A stretch of DNA of 53,299 nt. It comes from SAR202 cluster bacterium. GTDB lineage: Bacteria; Chloroflexota; Dehalococcoidia; Lucifugimonadales; UBA1123. The stretch covers positions 1-53,299 of the forward strand of contig JASMDM010000038.1 of assembly GCA_030752795.1 (NCBI GenBank), given 5' to 3'. Positions 9,024 to 18,219 of the stretch are shown here, piece after piece (positions within the stretch are counted from its first letter, which is position 1; each line of letters begins with the position of its first letter). A program made the position numbers and the translations under genes. A model generated the notes under the pieces. It did no database searches. It was given only the letters and a program-made list of their open reading frames with translations, and had not been told where the DNA came from.

Positions 9024-9921
9024 TTGTTGCTCCGAATTATCGTCCCGCCCCGCGCGGAGGTTCAAGTGTTATTGATCGAAGCGCCGGCTACGTTTGGACA
9101 CGCTGGACATCTTCGATCCAAAGAAAGCAGCAATGACCCGCGTTCGCCAGGGTTTGGGTTTGAGCACGTGATTCTCGACCTCAGAGGATGCCAATTCATC
9201 AGACCAGCGCGTTGCTTTGGTGTCTTATCTACGCGCTGCTAGTGAAAAAGACCGGTGCTGCATGTGAAATCTGGGTACCGGAGAACATGGGCGTATGTGT
9301 CTATCTGAAATCCACGGGAATGATCGACATCCTGAAGGACGCGCGAGTAGACATTGATGATCGTGGAATAGGGTCAACAGACCATGAACGCTTGGTGTTG
9401 CCTCTGACACAGATCACGTCGGCCTTTGATGCCGAAGAAGCGGCTAACGCCGCGACCGAAGCGCTGATGGAATCCGGCTTTGTTGCAGCCAACTTGATCC
9501 CAACGTTAAGTGACACCTTTGGTGAACTGACCAACAACGCCGCGAGCACGCAGATTCGAGCGTAGACTCCTTTGGAATGGTCCAATTCTACGAGTCTGGC
9601 TCACGTCGTAGCATTGTATGTGCGGTGGGAGACGGCGGCATAGGCATACGCGCTTCTCTCGCCCACAACCCTGAATATGCTCGCAACCTACCGTATGACT
9701 GGAAAGCGATCGAATTAGCAATTCAGGAAAGGACTACGAGGACCGGCAATCCTATGCGTGGCGTCGGCTTGCCGACCGTCGCAGCGGACATGATTTTGCA
9801 GGGGCGTCAGTTGATAATTCATTCGGGAATTGGCAATCTGTACATGCGACCGGACTTCCAGAGCGCGCAGAGAACCAGGCTGTTCCCTGGAACCGTCGCA
9901 GTCGCTACAATCCCATGTTGA
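9024..9921 (+). pseudogene. STAS plus histidine-kinase-type ATPase (anti-sigma-like) gene with two frameshifts
   Basis: Three successive frames encode one protein. The first (from TTG 9024) gives a STAS-like N-terminus ending FEHVILDLRGCQFI. The second (about 9205-9545) gives ALLWCLIYALLVKKTGAACE, WVPENMGVCVYLKSTGMIDI, DDRGIG, VLPLTQITSAF and SDTFGELTNNAA. The third gives GMVQFYESGSRR, CAVGDGGIGIR, YDWKAIELAIQERTTRT, IIHSGIGNLY and LFPGTVAVATIPC. The N box (E-L-T-N-N-A) and G1 box (D-G-G-I-G-I) mark a GHKL ATPase. Each join needs one missing base: one near 9195-9210, one near 9543, where restoring a G gives NNAAEHADSS. The family resembles ATP-binding proteins paired with DUF4325. The start codon is uncertain. 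Both breaks go the same direction (one base lost). Confidence 0.65.
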
Positions 9922-9932
9922 CGCGGGCGTAG

Positions 9933-10331
9933 GTGACCGTTTTGAGAATACAAGAAAAGATACCAAAAAAAGTACTTACATCGAGGGCGTCTGCACGATC
10001 CATTGAAGAGGATCTCTCCGATGAGGTTCGCAACGCCAATGGCAGTGTCGAGGTAGATCTCCAAGGTGTGGTGGGCATGGCTCCGTCCTTTTTTGACGAG
10101 TTGCTGTCGATTATCGACGAAGGCGCACTCGCCGCTGGTTGGTCAACTACCGAGATTGTTGTTTCCAATCCTCCGTCGGAGTTGTTGGCGAAACATCACT
10201 TGGTCTGTAAAGGCCACGGTTTCAAAGTCTCCGAAGATTCTTCAGGACGATGGATCATATCCCAAGCCTGGCAACGAGCGGAACTCACGACTGGTGCCCA
10301 ACGGGCCGAGGCGTTGGTACTTCACCGGTGA
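9933..10331 (+). CDS. STAS-like domain protein (DUF4325)
   Basis: A 132-residue protein with the STAS-like DUF4325 pattern: SARSIEEDL, then a strand VEVDLQGVVGMAPSFFDELL and a C-terminal LAKHHLVCKGHGFKV. In the established family, the VxxDxxGVxxxxxSFxDEL segment corresponds to the phosphorylatable or partner-binding loop of anti-anti-sigma proteins. It starts at GTG 9933, eleven bases after the end of the ATPase pseudogene, and its TGA overlaps the GTG of the MMPL gene (GTGA at 10328-10331). This implies co-transcription and translational coupling. The usual role of such ATPase/STAS-like pairs is not well established. A partner-switch signalling or defence-related role is inference. Intact here although its partner is broken. 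Confidence 0.65.
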   Translation: MTVLRIQEKIPKKVLTSRASARSIEEDLSDEVRNANGSVEVDLQGVVGMAPSFFDELLSIIDEGALAAGWSTTEIVVSNPPSELLAKHHLVCKGHGFKVSEDSSGRWIISQAWQRAELTTGAQRAEALVLHR

Positions 10332-12574
10332 ATCCGAGCCCGAAGATGCTGGATTCGCTTGGGGTGTGGGTCGTTCGGGCCAAGTGGCTCGTGATCGCGT
10401 TCTGGATCGTTGTGCTGCTCGTCAGCCTGCCTTTCGCGCCACGGGCGACATCCGCCTTGAGGTCGGGCTTCGGCGACGCGGATACCGAATCAAGGCAAGC
10501 GCTTCGCTTGATGGCCGAGCGGCTCGACATCGCTGAAACGTCCGTCACGCTGGTGTTCTCGTCGGACGAGTTGACCGTCGCCGATCCTCGATATGCGCTA
10601 GCCGTCGAGCGGGCGACAGCGCCCTTAGCCCGGATACCAGCGGTCGATCGGATCGTCACCTACCACAACACACTCAACGAGCACATGGTCTCGCCCGACG
10701 GTCGGATGACCTACGCCTTTGTGTCCCTCGACGTGGACATCGACTCGGCGGTCGAGCTAGTTTCGGAGATACGGTCAGGCCTGCGACGAAGCGAGCTCGA
10801 CGTGTGGGTCACTGGTGGCATCGCGATATTCGCGGACCTGAACGAGGCCAGCGAAAGCGATCTGAGACGCGCCGAGATCATCACGCTGCCGATCCTCCTG
10901 ATCGTGCTTCTCATCGTGTTCAGGGGAGTACTGGCCGCCGCGCTTCCGTTGGCCATGGGCGGTTTGAGCATCATCGTGACCTTGGCGCTCGTCTACGGCC
11001 TGGCTCAGTTCACCGACATGTCGATCTTCGTGCTCAACATCGCATCGTTCCTGGGACTTGGCATGGCGGTGGACTACGCGCTCCTCATGGTCAGTCGATA
11101 TCGCGAAGAGCTCGAACAGCGCGGAGTTGCCGACGCGGTGCGCGTTACGATGGCGACTGCCGGCAAAGCGATCGTGTTCTCGGCGGGCACATCAATGATC
11201 GGCCTGTCCGGTTTGCTGATGTTCAAGTTCATGATGCTGCGGTCTCTTGGCGTCGGCGGCATCACCGTCATTTTCTTCTCGCTGTTGATCGCGCTGACTC
11301 TCATCCCGGCGCTGTTGGCCGTCCTGGGCACGAAAGTCAACGCACTCTCGGTGTGGCCTCACGGAGTGGCAACGGGCCGGTTCTGGCACCGACTTTCGCG
11401 CTGGGTCATGCGGCATCCGGTCGCGGTCGCCGTTCCGGTTACGGTGGGTTTGCTCGTCCTTGGGGCGCCGTTCCTCAACGTGAAGCTGGGGAGCCCGTGG
11501 GCGTCGATCCTTCCGGACGAGTCCGAGGCCAAAGTCGGGTGGGATCTGGTCGCTGAGGAGTTCGGCGCGGGCGAGCTAGCGCAGATCGTAGCCGTTACGA
11601 CCTCGCCAACATCGACGCTGTCGCCGGAGAATGTCGGGGCAGCGTTCGACTTCGTCGAGCGCCTGGCAGCGGACGCCCGCGTGGCTCGAGTGGACAGCAT
11701 AGTCTCCACGCAACAAGACGTGTCCCGGGAGCAGCTTCAGATGCTGTACGCGTCGCCATCGCTGGAAACGCTCGGAGGGCCGCTGGTCGCCAAAGCGCTC
11801 GACGGGTTCGTGAGTGACGACCGGTCAGCCAACATGATCAGGGTCGTTCCGAAGGGAGCGCCCGTGTCGGACGACGCACGGACTCTCGTCGACGACATCC
11901 GCGATGCGCCGCCCGGCGGTGACCTCACGACATACTTGACCGGCTCGACTCCCGATCTGCAGGACACCGTCGACCGAATGTACTCGGACTTCCCGAAGAT
12001 CGTCGTGTACGTCGCTGTCGTAACGTACGTGGCGTTGTTTTTGCTGTTTCGATCTGTCCTCCTTCCGTTAAAAGCGGTGGTCTTGAACGTGATGAGCATC
12101 CTGGCCAGCTTTGGGGCGCTCGTGTTCGTTTTCCAGCAGGGTCACTTCCAATCGATTCTTGGCTTTACGTCGGAAGGCTTCACCGAGGCGTCGGTGCCGA
12201 TACTGCTGTTCTCGATCGTATTCGGGTTGAGCATGGATTACGAGGTCTTCCTGCTCAGCCGGGTCAAGGAAGAGTACGAGGCGAACGGCAACAACGCCGA
12301 CGCGGTGGCCATCGGGATGGAGCGTTCCGGCCGAATCATCACCTCCGCCGCACTCGTACTGATCCTCGTGTCCGCTGGGTTCGCCTCCGGAGACATCCTC
12401 ATCGTGAAGGCGCTCGGATTCGGCACGGCGCTCGCGATCTTCATCGACTCGACGATCGTGCGCGCTCTGCTTGTGCCCGCGTTGATGCGCCTGTTCAGCG
12501 CGGCGAATTGGTGGGCGCCCGGCTTCTTGGGCGGGGGCATCAAACCGAGGGCCGGGCCGGCCGGTCGGTCTTGA
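10328..12574 (+). CDS. MMPL/RND-family membrane transporter
   Basis: About 748 residues with the architecture of MMPL-type RND proteins: one N-terminal membrane helix (WLVIAFWIVVLLVSLPFAP), a large extracytoplasmic loop of about 150 residues, five or six helices (LPILLIVLLIVFRGVLAAAL onward), then the same pattern repeated after about residue 370. The GMAVDYALLMVSRYREE segment and its second-half twin GLSMDYEVFLLSRVKEE carry the Asp-Tyr pair that forms the proton relay in this family, with family signature residues around them. Substrates in relatives are lipids or hydrophobic compounds. The GTG start at 10328 overlaps the DUF4325 stop; ATG 10346 is an alternative six codons later. The physical coupling to a signalling gene is notable. 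Confidence 0.85.
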   Translation: MNPSPKMLDSLGVWVVRAKWLVIAFWIVVLLVSLPFAPRATSALRSGFGDADTESRQALRLMAERLDIAETSVTLVFSSDELTVADPRYALAVERATAPLARIPAVDRIVTYHNTLNEHMVSPDGRMTYAFVSLDVDIDSAVELVSEIRSGLRRSELDVWVTGGIAIFADLNEASESDLRRAEIITLPILLIVLLIVFRGVLAAALPLAMGGLSIIVTLALVYGLAQFTDMSIFVLNIASFLGLGMAVDYALLMVSRYREELEQRGVADAVRVTMATAGKAIVFSAGTSMIGLSGLLMFKFMMLRSLGVGGITVIFFSLLIALTLIPALLAVLGTKVNALSVWPHGVATGRFWHRLSRWVMRHPVAVAVPVTVGLLVLGAPFLNVKLGSPWASILPDESEAKVGWDLVAEEFGAGELAQIVAVTTSPTSTLSPENVGAAFDFVERLAADARVARVDSIVSTQQDVSREQLQMLYASPSLETLGGPLVAKALDGFVSDDRSANMIRVVPKGAPVSDDARTLVDDIRDAPPGGDLTTYLTGSTPDLQDTVDRMYSDFPKIVVYVAVVTYVALFLLFRSVLLPLKAVVLNVMSILASFGALVFVFQQGHFQSILGFTSEGFTEASVPILLFSIVFGLSMDYEVFLLSRVKEEYEANGNNADAVAIGMERSGRIITSAALVLILVSAGFASGDILIVKALGFGTALAIFIDSTIVRALLVPALMRLFSAANWWAPGFLGGGIKPRAGPAGRS

Positions 12575-12706
12575 GTCCGCTGACTATCCTCGCGCCGGTT
12601 GCCATCGTTACGCACGTCACACGCATCTAACCACCGAACTGACTACGCATCACGCATTGACGGGAGCACTCGAACTTTGTCGTTGAATAGCCCGCGCCCT
12701 CAAATT

Positions 12707-14212
12707 ATGAAAAAGTTCGCCGCCTACCTGGCACCCGTCGCACTCGCCTTGGCCTTGGCGTGCGGCAGTCCGACTGCATCGGCCCCGCCAACTCCGCCGC
12801 CATCGGCATCGACAGCGATTCCAGCGCCGGCAGCACGCTTGAATGCTCAGGCCGCGGACATGCCCACCGCAGTGGTCGCATCGCCCACACCTGCCACTCC
12901 GGCGCCGGCCCCGACCGCACCCGTTGGCCCGATCGTTGTCCCGACGTTGCCCGTAGAGACAGAGAGACGGAACCCCACGTCGTCGTTCGCCCTTCCGCCG
13001 ACACCGATCACCGATCCGTCGATACTGTTGGAAATCGCAATCGAGTCTGCACGGCTCGAAATCGAGGAACTTGGCGCCCAGGCGATGGGGTTTCTGGAAA
13101 CCCTCACCGCAGACCACAGCCCGAGGGAGAGCGCGACCGAGCAGGAGCTCGAAGCAGCGAAGTTTTTGGCCGGCGAGTTCGAATCGCTCGGCTACGAAAC
13201 CTCAATCGTGCCATTCACGGTCGAACGCATTGAGGCCGAAACCGGCGTCTTGATCGGGGAGCAATCGGCTACGACGACGTATCGCACGCTGCCGCTCAAC
13301 CTGTCCGGACAAGGTTCGGTCACCGGCGCCGTAATTTACGTGGACCTGGCGTACGCCGCGGACATCCCCGAGGAAGGCCTGGAAGGCAAGGTCGCACTCA
13401 TCCGACGAGGAATAATTCCATTCGAAGAGAAGGTTACGCGCGTCGCCGAAGCCGGAGCGATCGCGGCGATCATCTTCAACGGCACAGACGGCATGTTCCG
13501 CGGCTCGCTCGCGACGCAGGCTTCGATCCCGTCCGTGTCCATGACGAAAGAGGACGGCGAAGCGCTCGTGGATCTACTGGACCAAGGCGAAAAGGCCGCC
13601 ACTGTCGCGGTCGAACACCGCGTCATGGAATCGAGAAATGTGATCGCCGAGATGAAGGGCACGGTTGACGACGGCAGATCGGTTGTCGTTGGCGGGCACT
13701 ACGACACTGTTGCCGATGTCCCGGGCGCAAACGACAACGGCTCCGGCGCCGCCACCACGATGACCGTGGCGCGAGCCGTTGCGGGCAATCCGTACCCGTT
13801 CACCGTCAGGTTCATGCTGTTCGGTTCCGAAGAAGAAGGACTTCTTGGAAGCTTCGACTACGTGCGAGGACTCAGCGAAGCTGAGCGTACGAACATCATC
13901 GCCATGATCAACTACGACGCCCTCGCCACTGGCGACGAGATCAGAGTACTGGGAGACACTGAGCTGGCATCAACAGTGATGTCGACGGGTGACGCGCTCG
14001 AATATCCGATTCCTCGGCAGTACACGCTTGGCAACTCGTCGTCCGACCACGCCGTGTTCCTGGAAGCGGGCATCCCAGCGCTCTTCTTCCTGGCGGAGGA
14101 CTTCAGTCGAATCCACACCACGGAAGACAAGCTCGAGTTCGTTCAGCCCAAGCTCATGGGCGCTTCTGCGTTCTTCGGGATCGCGCTGCTCGAATCGCTT
14201 GTCGACGGCTGA
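12707..14212 (+). CDS. M28-family zinc aminopeptidase, lipoprotein, with PA domain
   Basis: A 501-residue exported protein. The N-terminus MKKFAAYLAPVALALALAC is a lipoprotein signal peptide with the lipobox L-A-C. A Pro/Ala/Thr-rich linker follows to about residue 105. A PA (protease-associated) domain spans roughly residues 195-290 (GAVIYVDLAYA, KVALIRRGIIPFEEKV). The M28 catalytic domain shows HYD with His331 and Asp333, the Asp in GANDNGSG, Glu375-Glu376 in GSEEEG, an Asp in INYDA and His470 in RIHTTEDK. That is the complete set for two co-catalytic zinc ions. It likely trims peptides at the cell surface. The start is set by the signal peptide; the open frame continues 36 codons upstream with no export features. 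Confidence 0.9.
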   Translation: MKKFAAYLAPVALALALACGSPTASAPPTPPPSASTAIPAPAARLNAQAADMPTAVVASPTPATPAPAPTAPVGPIVVPTLPVETERRNPTSSFALPPTPITDPSILLEIAIESARLEIEELGAQAMGFLETLTADHSPRESATEQELEAAKFLAGEFESLGYETSIVPFTVERIEAETGVLIGEQSATTTYRTLPLNLSGQGSVTGAVIYVDLAYAADIPEEGLEGKVALIRRGIIPFEEKVTRVAEAGAIAAIIFNGTDGMFRGSLATQASIPSVSMTKEDGEALVDLLDQGEKAATVAVEHRVMESRNVIAEMKGTVDDGRSVVVGGHYDTVADVPGANDNGSGAATTMTVARAVAGNPYPFTVRFMLFGSEEEGLLGSFDYVRGLSEAERTNIIAMINYDALATGDEIRVLGDTELASTVMSTGDALEYPIPRQYTLGNSSSDHAVFLEAGIPALFFLAEDFSRIHTTEDKLEFVQPKLMGASAFFGIALLESLVDG

Positions 14213-14331
14213 CGTCAAACACCGCTTCCGGCTCGACGCGCTCGTCGACATCGTACCCGTCAGCGTCACCGCCGCCGCATCCACCGGTTCGCCGATTCGC
14301 GAAATCGCCTGGTGAGAGTTCGTAAGTACGC

Positions 14332-14360
14332 TTGTGACAGTATTAGTCTAGGACTATAAT
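14332..14360 (+). promoter_or_regulatory. dnaJ promoter with overlapping inverted repeat
   Basis: A -35 element TTGTGA (14332-14337) and a perfect -10 TATAAT (14355-14360) are separated by exactly 17 bases. Overlapping the -10 is the inverted repeat TAGTC-TAG-GACTA at 14344-14356, which would let a repressor block polymerase. It does not match the HrcA CIRCE or HspR HAIR elements as I know them. The dnaJ start is 117 bases downstream. Confidence 0.55.
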
Positions 14361-14476
14361 GGATGGTAATTGTCCGAATTCGGAGCAATTATTCTGTCGC
14401 CCGCTGCATGACTCGGGGCGCATGAGCGGCGACATACCATGTGGAATCGTCCAGAAAAGGCGGGCTCGGCCATAAT

Positions 14477-15610
14477 ATGACCACAAGCAAACGCGACTAT
14501 TACGAGGTCCTCGGAATACCGAAGAACGCTTCCGAGGAGGATGTAAAGAAAGCTTTCCGCAAGCTGGCGCTGGAGTATCACCCGGACCGGAACAAAGAAG
14601 AGGGCGCCGAGGACCGATTCAAAGAGGTCAACGAAGCCTACCAGGTTCTGTCCAACCAGAAAAAGCGGGCCGACTACGATAGATTCGGCCACGCGAACGT
14701 CGGCGCCGGTCGAGGGTTCGAAGGTTTCGACAATTTCGGCGGATTCGGAGACATATTCGACGCTTTCTTCGGCGGCGGAGTCGAGTCCGGGACCCGGCAG
14801 CGCGCGGGCGGCGCCAAGCGTGGCGCTGATCTGCAGTACAGCATCGCGATCGAATTCGAAGAAGCCGTGTTCGGCGTCGAGAAAGAGATCGAGATCGATC
14901 GCGTCGACGTATGTGCCGCATGCCAGGGCGCCAGGAGCGAACCCGGCTCCAACCCGACGATGTGCGCCGACTGCCGAGGCAGCGGGAAGGTGCGTCGATC
15001 CCACCAGGGGTTGTTCGGCCAGTTCTACCAGGTCTCGACCTGCAACGCTTGCCAGGGCGAAGGCAGCCTCATCACAGAGCCGTGCAAACGATGCAATGGA
15101 GCGGGCCGCGAGCGCCGCACCCGGAAGCTGGTCGTGGCGGTGCCGGCGGGAATTGAAGACAGCACGCAGATCAGGCTCAGCCGCGAAGGCGAAGCCGGAT
15201 CGAGCGGAGGACGGCCCGGCGACCTGTATGTGGTCGTGCGAGTTCGTGAGCACGAGATGTTCGAGCGCTCCGGCTCCGACATCCATCTCACCTTGCCGAT
15301 CAACGTGTTCCAGGCCACATTGGGCGCGACGGTCCAGGCGCCCACGCTCGAAGGCGAAGTCGAGCTCGAGGTTCCGGCTGGGACTCAACCCGGTCAACAG
15401 TTCACGCTCAAGGGCAAAGGCGTTCCCCACCTCAGAAGCCGTCAACGCGGCGACCAACTCGTCACCGTTCAAGTACAAATCCCGTCCTCGCTCTCCGAAA
15501 ACCAACGGGCCGTGTTCCGCGAGCTCGGCAGCATGATGGGCGACGGTGACTTCGGCGAGAACGACAAAGGGTTCTTCGACAAACTCAAGGACGCCCTGGG
15601 CGCTGAGTAG
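14477..15610 (+). CDS. dnaJ: Chaperone protein DnaJ
   Basis: A 377-residue type I DnaJ, co-chaperone that delivers substrates to DnaK and stimulates its ATPase. The J domain opens with [15 protein letters not shown] and carries His35-Pro36-Asp37. A Gly/Phe-rich linker follows ([20 protein letters not shown]), then four zinc-binding C-x-x-C repeats starting at residue 146 ([30 protein letters not shown]). The C-terminal beta domains close it ([29 protein letters not shown]). The first zinc motif lacks the second glycine of C-x-x-C-x-G-x-G, otherwise complete. dnaK and grpE are not adjacent. The gene opens a plus-strand run with prmA, an unknown gene and rsmE, a linkage seen in other bacteria. 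Start chosen by J-domain alignment. Confidence 0.97.
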   Translation: MTTSKRDYYEVLGIPKNASEEDVKKAFRKLALEYHPDRNKEEGAEDRFKEVNEAYQVLSNQKKRADYDRFGHANVGAGRGFEGFDNFGGFGDIFDAFFGGGVESGTRQRAGGAKRGADLQYSIAIEFEEAVFGVEKEIEIDRVDVCAACQGARSEPGSNPTMCADCRGSGKVRRSHQGLFGQFYQVSTCNACQGEGSLITEPCKRCNGAGRERRTRKLVVAVPAGIEDSTQIRLSREGEAGSSGGRPGDLYVVVRVREHEMFERSGSDIHLTLPINVFQATLGATVQAPTLEGEVELEVPAGTQPGQQFTLKGKGVPHLRSRQRGDQLVTVQVQIPSSLSENQRAVFRELGSMMGDGDFGENDKGFFDKLKDALGAE

Positions 15611-15616
15611 CATCGT

Positions 15617-16516
15617 TTGAAGTGGATTGAGCTTGCTGTTGACGCCCCTCCCGAATTCGTGGAGCCGCTAACCGAGATATTTCATCGCTACGGTCACGGC
15701 GGAGTCGCAACCGAACAAGACGCGGGTCACAATCCCGACGAAGGCGAGCGCGCCCCGATCCCCGACCACGTGACCGTTCGCACGTATCTGCCCCTGGATT
15801 CCACCACCGAAAGCCGCCGTCAGCAGATCGACATAGGCGTTCGGCTGGTTGCGTACCTTGCCGATGTGTCCCCTTTGAGAGAACGAGTCATCGAGGAAGA
15901 GGACTGGGCGAATGCCTGGAAAGAGCATTTCTACCCGCTCCAGATAGGCCGCAACCTCGTGATCTGTCCGACCTGGCGTGAGTACGACGCCGGTCCTTCG
16001 GACAACGTGATTCTGCTCGACCCGGGAATGGCGTTCGGCACCGGACACCATCCGACCACGCGCACGTGCTTGGAAGTGCTCGAAGACATTGTGCGGCCCG
16101 GCAGCAGAGTGCTCGACGTGGGATGCGGGTCGGCGATCCTTTCGATGACGGCCGTGGCCCTGGGCGCCGGATCGGTGGTCGGCCTCGAGATCGACCCCGT
16201 TGCCGCGCGGGCGGCCATCGACAACGTCGCGATCAACGGGCAACAGTCCCGCATCCAGGTCGCCCAAGGCACGCTGCCCAACGAACTCGCCCCCGAGCAC
16301 AGCTTCGACATCGTCGTTGCCAACATCTCGGCCAAAGTCGTGACCGAACTCGTCGGTCAATTCGTTCGCGCCATGGCAGACGGCGGAAAACTGATGGCCT
16401 CGGGGATCATTCAGGACCACGTCGACGACGTCGTCGCCGCCATCGAGTCGGCGGGCCTCACGGTGAAGGATCGGCTCGTTGACGGCGATTGGGTGACGCT
16501 GCTAGCATCTTCCTGA
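15617..16516 (+). CDS. prmA: Ribosomal protein L11 methyltransferase
   Basis: A 299-residue PrmA, which trimethylates ribosomal protein L11 using SAM. The N-terminal substrate-binding domain begins KWIELAVDAPPEFVEPLTE. After the linker EEDWANAWKEHFYP comes the Rossmann domain with LLDPGMAFGTGHHPTTRTCL, motif I VLDVGCGSAILSM and the NIS motif in VVANISAKVVTEL, all typical of PrmA. The start is TTG at 15617, seven bases after the dnaJ stop, so translation is likely coupled; no upstream ATG is available in frame. The next gene starts 29 bases after its stop. Confidence 0.95.
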   Translation: MKWIELAVDAPPEFVEPLTEIFHRYGHGGVATEQDAGHNPDEGERAPIPDHVTVRTYLPLDSTTESRRQQIDIGVRLVAYLADVSPLRERVIEEEDWANAWKEHFYPLQIGRNLVICPTWREYDAGPSDNVILLDPGMAFGTGHHPTTRTCLEVLEDIVRPGSRVLDVGCGSAILSMTAVALGAGSVVGLEIDPVAARAAIDNVAINGQQSRIQVAQGTLPNELAPEHSFDIVVANISAKVVTELVGQFVRAMADGGKLMASGIIQDHVDDVVAAIESAGLTVKDRLVDGDWVTLLASS

Positions 16517-16545
16517 TCTCAACCCAGCGCCACAGATCGGGACCG

Positions 16546-17400
16546 ATGCCAAAGAAACGCACGCAAAACCAACGCGGCAAACAGCAGCGCGCCATGCAGA
16601 AGAGGTCACGCCGCAAGACAAAGCTAACGCGCCGCGCCGTTCACGAAGCCGCAACCGAGCGTCCCGAACGTGTGCTCCGCCGAGCCCGCGAGTTCCCGTT
16701 CGCCGGATGCTGGGTTCAGCAAGGATGGCAAGACTACGGCATCGCGTCGCTGGTAGTCGCGCGCACTCAATCCGACGATGATCTGGTCTTCGGTCGATTC
16801 TTGGTCGACACGTTCTGCCTCGGCGTAAAAGACGCCTTCTTCGGCGTCAACGTGCCGGACGCGGAGTTCCACAACGAGGCGCTCCCCCGCCTGTTCTCCG
16901 GCGGGATGCCCGTGCCGATCGGCGTCGAGCTGGCCCACGAGATCGTTTACGGTGCGGTCAAATACGCCGAAGCGAACGGGTTCCGTCCGCATCCCCTGTT
17001 CAGGCGGGCGCAATTGGTCCTCGATCTGCCCGACGTTCACGAGAGCACCGGCGTGATCCAGTTCGGCCATCAAGGCGTGCCGACGTACATTGCCGCGCCG
17101 GGGGACAACGAGGTCACGATCCTGAACACACTGATCTCGAAACGCGGCAAGGGCGCCTTCAAGTACATCCCCGCTGCCGCTCCGCCCGAGGGATTCGAAG
17201 ACCTGGTTGAACGCCGCGAAAACGTGCCTGAGCGCTCTGGAATCTGGACCCCGCAGCAACAGAGTCCGTCACGCGACACGGTTAGCGACTCCGGTCTTTG
17301 GACGCCTGGTCAGGACACGCCAGCACAAGAGCCGTCAGACGGCGACGACGAGGCGGAGCAACAGCCAGCCGATTCTTCGCTCTGGGTGCCCGGCAGGTAG
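16546..17400 (+). CDS. Conserved protein of unknown function with repeated S-G-[IL]-W-T-P tail
   Basis: 284 residues, no family I can name with confidence. Residues 1-35 are very rich in Lys/Arg/Gln (MPKKRTQNQRGKQQRAMQKR onward), as in RNA-binding tails. A compact middle domain (about 50-215) contains CWVQQGWQDYGIASLVVART, LVFGRFLVDTFCLGVKDAFF and ELAHEIVYGAVKYAEANGF. The acidic, Pro/Gln-rich tail carries three copies of a short motif: SGIWTP (231-236), SGLWTP (249-254) and SSLWVPGR as the very C-terminus (277-284). The gene lies between prmA and rsmE, so a link to translation or rRNA is plausible but unproven. The start at ATG 16546 follows CGGGACCG; the upstream open frame overlaps prmA. 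Confidence 0.75.
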   Translation: MPKKRTQNQRGKQQRAMQKRSRRKTKLTRRAVHEAATERPERVLRRAREFPFAGCWVQQGWQDYGIASLVVARTQSDDDLVFGRFLVDTFCLGVKDAFFGVNVPDAEFHNEALPRLFSGGMPVPIGVELAHEIVYGAVKYAEANGFRPHPLFRRAQLVLDLPDVHESTGVIQFGHQGVPTYIAAPGDNEVTILNTLISKRGKGAFKYIPAAAPPEGFEDLVERRENVPERSGIWTPQQQSPSRDTVSDSGLWTPGQDTPAQEPSDGDDEAEQQPADSSLWVPGR

Positions 17401-17451
17401 CGACTCCCGAATACACTTCGTCGAACGCTTCGGCCAGATCGGAGGTCCCGG

Positions 17452-18204
17452 TTGCACAGGTTCTTCGTACCGCCGGAGTCGATCGTCGCCGATGTCGTCG
17501 CAATCCCGCGATCCAAGGCTCGCCAGATCGCACGCGTTCTGCGGCTGAATCCGGGCGACGAAATCGTCGTTTTGGACAACACCGGGGACGAGTACGACGT
17601 CACGCTCACCGAGATCAGTGCTGATAACGCTGTCGGACGAGTAACCGATCGCCGTCACACGTCCGGCGAACCGCGGCGACGCATCGTTCTTTACCAGGCT
17701 CTGCTGAAATCGGATAAGTTCGAGTTAGTGCTCCAAAAGTGCACCGAACTCGGCGTCGCGGCCTTCGTCCCGTTCGCATCGAAAAGGACGGTCGTTCGCG
17801 AGAGGTCCGGCGACCACACTCGAACGCGGCGGGACCGATGGCTGCGTATCGTTGAGGAAGCGGCCGAGCAGTCGCACCGGGGGCGGCTGCCGAAAGTGCG
17901 CGACCCGATCACGTTGCTTGAAGCCTGCGAGCAAGCGAACGGCGTCGTGTTAATGCCCTGGGAAGACGAGCATTCGACCGGGTTGCGGCAGATGATTTCA
18001 AAGAGCGCCAGCATTGGCAGCAGGGATTCTGAGATCGGGATCGTCATCGGGCCCGAGGGCGGATTCTCCGAGGGCGAGGTCGAATCTGCACGAGAGCGGG
18101 GAGTGACGACGGTCAGCCTTGGAAGTCGAATCCTGCGCGCGGAGACCGCGGCGATTGCCACGGCGTCGGCTGTGTTGTACGAACTCGGCGAGTTGGGAAC
18201 GTAG
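17452..18204 (+). CDS. rsmE: 16S rRNA m3U1498 methyltransferase
   Basis: A 250-residue SPOUT methyltransferase. The N-terminal PUA-like domain starts MHRFFVPPESI and includes HIARVLRL-like and GDEIVVLDNTGDEY segments. The C-terminal knot domain shows YQALLKSDKFELVLQKCTEL, EQSHRGRLP, IGPEGGFSEGEVE and LGSRILRAETAAI, the SAM-binding trefoil knot signatures of RsmE. It methylates N3 of U1498 in the decoding region. Translation starts at TTG 17452, six bases after a strong GGAGG (17441-17445). It closes the dnaJ-prmA-unknown-rsmE run and converges on gpsA with 15 bases between stops. Confidence 0.95.
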   Translation: MHRFFVPPESIVADVVAIPRSKARQIARVLRLNPGDEIVVLDNTGDEYDVTLTEISADNAVGRVTDRRHTSGEPRRRIVLYQALLKSDKFELVLQKCTELGVAAFVPFASKRTVVRERSGDHTRTRRDRWLRIVEEAAEQSHRGRLPKVRDPITLLEACEQANGVVLMPWEDEHSTGLRQMISKSASIGSRDSEIGIVIGPEGGFSEGEVESARERGVTTVSLGSRILRAETAAIATASAVLYELGELGT

Positions 18205-18219
18205 CGGACTACACGGCAA

